From Arundinibacter roseus (GTDB lineage Bacteria > Bacteroidota > Bacteroidia > Cytophagales > Spirosomataceae): a stretch of 64,000 bases of DNA. Below the pieces are notes generated by a model. That model saw only the letters and a program-made list of their open reading frames with translations. It was not told the DNA's origin and ran no database searches. The position numbers and the translations under genes are program-made. Below, one piece after another: positions 62,337 to 64,000 of the stretch. Numbering within the stretch: the first letter of the stretch is position 1; each line of letters starts with the position of its first letter. The stretch covers positions 186,001 through 250,000 of the forward strand of contig NZ_SMJU01000001.1 of assembly GCF_004348825.1 (NCBI RefSeq). Direction: 5' to 3'.

Positions 62337-62407
62337 AGGCGTCGATTGGCTAAATTCGTGAGCCCAATCAACCGGGTTCAATTCATATTTTAAAGCATTT
62401 CATTGCT

Positions 62408-63769
62408 ATGCAAACTTATCTGGAAAATCATAAAGAGCGTTTTTTAGGCGAACTCCTTGACCTCCTGCGCATTCCGTCGGTAAGTGCCGACTCCAAGTTT
62501 AAAGAAGATACCCGCCGGGCCGCTGAATTTGTGCGCCAAAGCATTGAAGATGCCGGGGCCGATTGGGTAAAAATTTTTGAAACACCGGGACATCCGATTG
62601 TCTATGGCGAAAAAATCATCAATCCCGCCGCGCCAACCGTCCTGATTTATGGCCACTACGATGTACAACCCGCTGATCCCTACGAACTTTGGGACTCGCC
62701 GCCGTTTGAGCCCGTCATTCGTAATGAGCGCATTTATGCCCGGGGCGCCTGCGACGACAAAGGACAGTTTTATATGCACATCAAGGCGCTCGAACTGATG
62801 CTTGCCACCAACACGCTGACCTGCAACGTAAAAATCATGATTGAAGGTGAAGAGGAAGTGGGCTCAGACCACCTCGGCGAATTTGTGAAACAGCATCGCG
62901 ACATGCTCGCCTGCGACACAATCCTGATCTCAGATACGAGCATCATTGCCAACGACGTACCGTCTATTGAAGTTGGCCTGCGCGGACTCACTTACCTCGA
63001 AGTAGAAGTAACGGGCGCCAACCGTGACCTGCACTCGGGTGTGTACGGCGGGGCGGTGGCCAATCCGATCAATGTGTTGTGTGAAATGATTGCTTCTTTG
63101 AAAGACGAAAACGGGCATATTACCATTCCGGGTTTTTACGATCAGGTAGAGGAACTTTCGGCAGCAGAGCGCAAGGCCATGAACGAAGCGCCGTTTAGCC
63201 TTGAAGAATACAAAAAAGATCTTCATATCGAAGACGTAGCCGGTGAAGCCGGTTACACCACAGTTGAACGAACCTCAATTCGGCCAACGCTCGACGTAAA
63301 CGGGATTTGGGGCGGCTATACCGGCGAAGGTGCCAAAACCGTTTTGCCGTCCAAAGCCTACGCCAAAATTTCAATGCGCCTTGTACCCCACCAAACGGAT
63401 AAGGAAATTGAAGAGAAATTTACCAGGCATTTTTTGTCCATTGCGCCTCCTTCGGTTTCGGTACGCGTGAAGCCGCATCACGGCGGGTTGCCGTATGTAA
63501 ACCCTACGGATTCTATTGAGTATGAAGCAGCGTCCATGGCAATGGAAGAATCGTTTGGTAAAAAACCTATTCCGACGCGGGGCGGTGGCAGCATCCCGAT
63601 TGTTGCACTTTTTGAACAGGAACTAGGTGTTAAAAGCATCCTGATGGGCTTTGGGCTCGACATCGACGCATTACACTCACCCAACGAAAGCTACGGGTTA
63701 TTCAATTATTACAAAGGCATCGAAACCATTCCGCTGTTTTTTAAACACTATGCGGCTTTGAAAAAGTAA
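62408..63769 (+). CDS. M20-family dipeptidase
   Basis: A 453-residue zinc-dependent peptidase of the M20/CNDP type, cytoplasmic, that cleaves dipeptides. Metal ligands and catalytic residues: H and D in GHYDVQPADP near residue 83, the bridging D in RGACDDKGQFY near 116, E pair in MIEGEEEVGSDH near 150, D in ISDTS near 178, and the late His in LDIDALHSPNESY near 420. The dimerisation domain (about 200-355) is present. Normal length and start (MQTYLENHKERF). A terminator follows 25 bases after the stop. Confidence 0.95.
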   Translation: MQTYLENHKERFLGELLDLLRIPSVSADSKFKEDTRRAAEFVRQSIEDAGADWVKIFETPGHPIVYGEKIINPAAPTVLIYGHYDVQPADPYELWDSPPFEPVIRNERIYARGACDDKGQFYMHIKALELMLATNTLTCNVKIMIEGEEEVGSDHLGEFVKQHRDMLACDTILISDTSIIANDVPSIEVGLRGLTYLEVEVTGANRDLHSGVYGGAVANPINVLCEMIASLKDENGHITIPGFYDQVEELSAAERKAMNEAPFSLEEYKKDLHIEDVAGEAGYTTVERTSIRPTLDVNGIWGGYTGEGAKTVLPSKAYAKISMRLVPHQTDKEIEEKFTRHFLSIAPPSVSVRVKPHHGGLPYVNPTDSIEYEAASMAMEESFGKKPIPTRGGGSIPIVALFEQELGVKSILMGFGLDIDALHSPNESYGLFNYYKGIETIPLFFKHYAALKK

Positions 63770-63794
63770 CCTATTTCGGTTTTAGGCTTATCCA

Positions 63795-63845
63795 CCCGAA
63801 GAGTAGCACCTGTTTTGATACAGCCACTCTTCGGGTTTTTGTTGT
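63795..63845 (+). terminator. Intrinsic terminator after the dipeptidase gene
   Basis: CCCGAAGAGT (63795-63804) pairs with ACTCTTCGGG (63826-63835), followed by TTTTTGTTG. Confidence 0.85.
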
Positions 63846-63879
63846 TTTGAGTAATCACTCTTTAAGTAAAACTTACTTG

Positions 63880-63887
63880 TATCTTTG
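63880..63887 (+). promoter_or_regulatory. Candidate -7 promoter box at the right edge
   Basis: TATCTTTG, a perfect TAnnTTTG match on the plus strand. The nearest ATG after it, at 63981, opens a frame that runs off the window, so a gene may begin there; only six codons are visible. Confidence 0.35.
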
Positions 63888-64000
63888 GGTTAATAATTGA
63901 TTATAATAAATAGTTATCCAAAAATTAAATATCTGACTAATAGATTAGTGTAAATTGTTGAGAAAATCCATTACTTTTTCATGACATTAAAGTCAACCTC

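Overview
The window looks like a chromosomal segment of a Bacteroidota bacterium, most likely order Cytophagales (close to Spirosoma, Runella or Dyadobacter; this is inference from gene content, not a database match). The signs are: two secreted proteins with type IX secretion C-terminal domains, a hybrid two-component protein ending in an AraC-type HTH, PrmA, PlsY, Dxr and MreBCD of Bacteroidota type, an RND pump with lipoprotein adaptor and lipoprotein outer-membrane channel, and several promoters of the Bacteroidota type (TTTG about 19 bases upstream of TAnnTTTG). No rRNA, tRNA or CRISPR array was found by eye.

Layout. 1-4000 (minus): end of guanylate kinase, a sigma/anti-sigma pair and mreB-mreC-mreD. 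4076-7237 (plus): a GH3-type acyl-adenylating enzyme, dxr, and a small membrane protein overlapping dxr. 7238-9553: a gap with helically phased direct repeats, then a REC-kinase-REC-AraC hybrid regulator. 9642-15116 (minus): a six-gene surface-glycan or small-molecule cluster (methyltransferase, beta-propeller glycosidase-like protein, phytanoyl-CoA-dioxygenase-like oxygenase, three family-2 glycosyltransferases) read from one candidate promoter. 15296-17380: flavin reductase and a membrane glycosyltransferase, convergent. 17439-21834: an AT-rich single-chain restriction-modification enzyme followed by a repeat island. 21835-24629: second GH3 paralogue, a long gene-free stretch, a cupin. 24815-30724: a 1133-residue cytochrome c/HEAT-repeat lipoprotein, a double-HTH repressor surrounded by inverted repeats, a second copy of the repeat-island element, and an SPFH/prohibitin protein. 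30920-36823 (minus): a tripartite RND efflux operon. 37006-41527 (minus): a small secreted protein and an isolated nuoL-nuoM pair. 41590-50231 (minus): serine hydrolase, two type-IX-secreted proteins, an ArnT-like glycosyltransferase, SDR oxidoreductase, PAP2 phosphatase, isochorismatase-like hydrolase, and an unknown. 50328-61528 (plus): a second glycosyltransferase cluster, an OmpA-type protein, prmA, a 1580-residue exported protein of unknown function, and plsY. 61706-63769: an NTF2/SnoaL-like protein (minus) and an M20 dipeptidase (plus).

What stands out. The clearest unusual object is a 227-bp, transposase-less, nested palindromic element (21293-21519) with long terminal inverted repeats and a 5-bp target duplication. 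It sits inside a 36-bp tandem palindromic repeat whose exact period is restored when the element is removed. A diverged 213-bp copy lies at 29549-29761 beside the repressor gene. Other points worth checking are the sensor-less REC-kinase-REC-AraC protein and a 14-bp identical motif found both downstream of it and upstream of the dipeptidase gene; the GTAGTTGG inverted repeats around the repressor; the orphan nuoLM pair; the glycan cluster; and the 1580-residue envelope protein.
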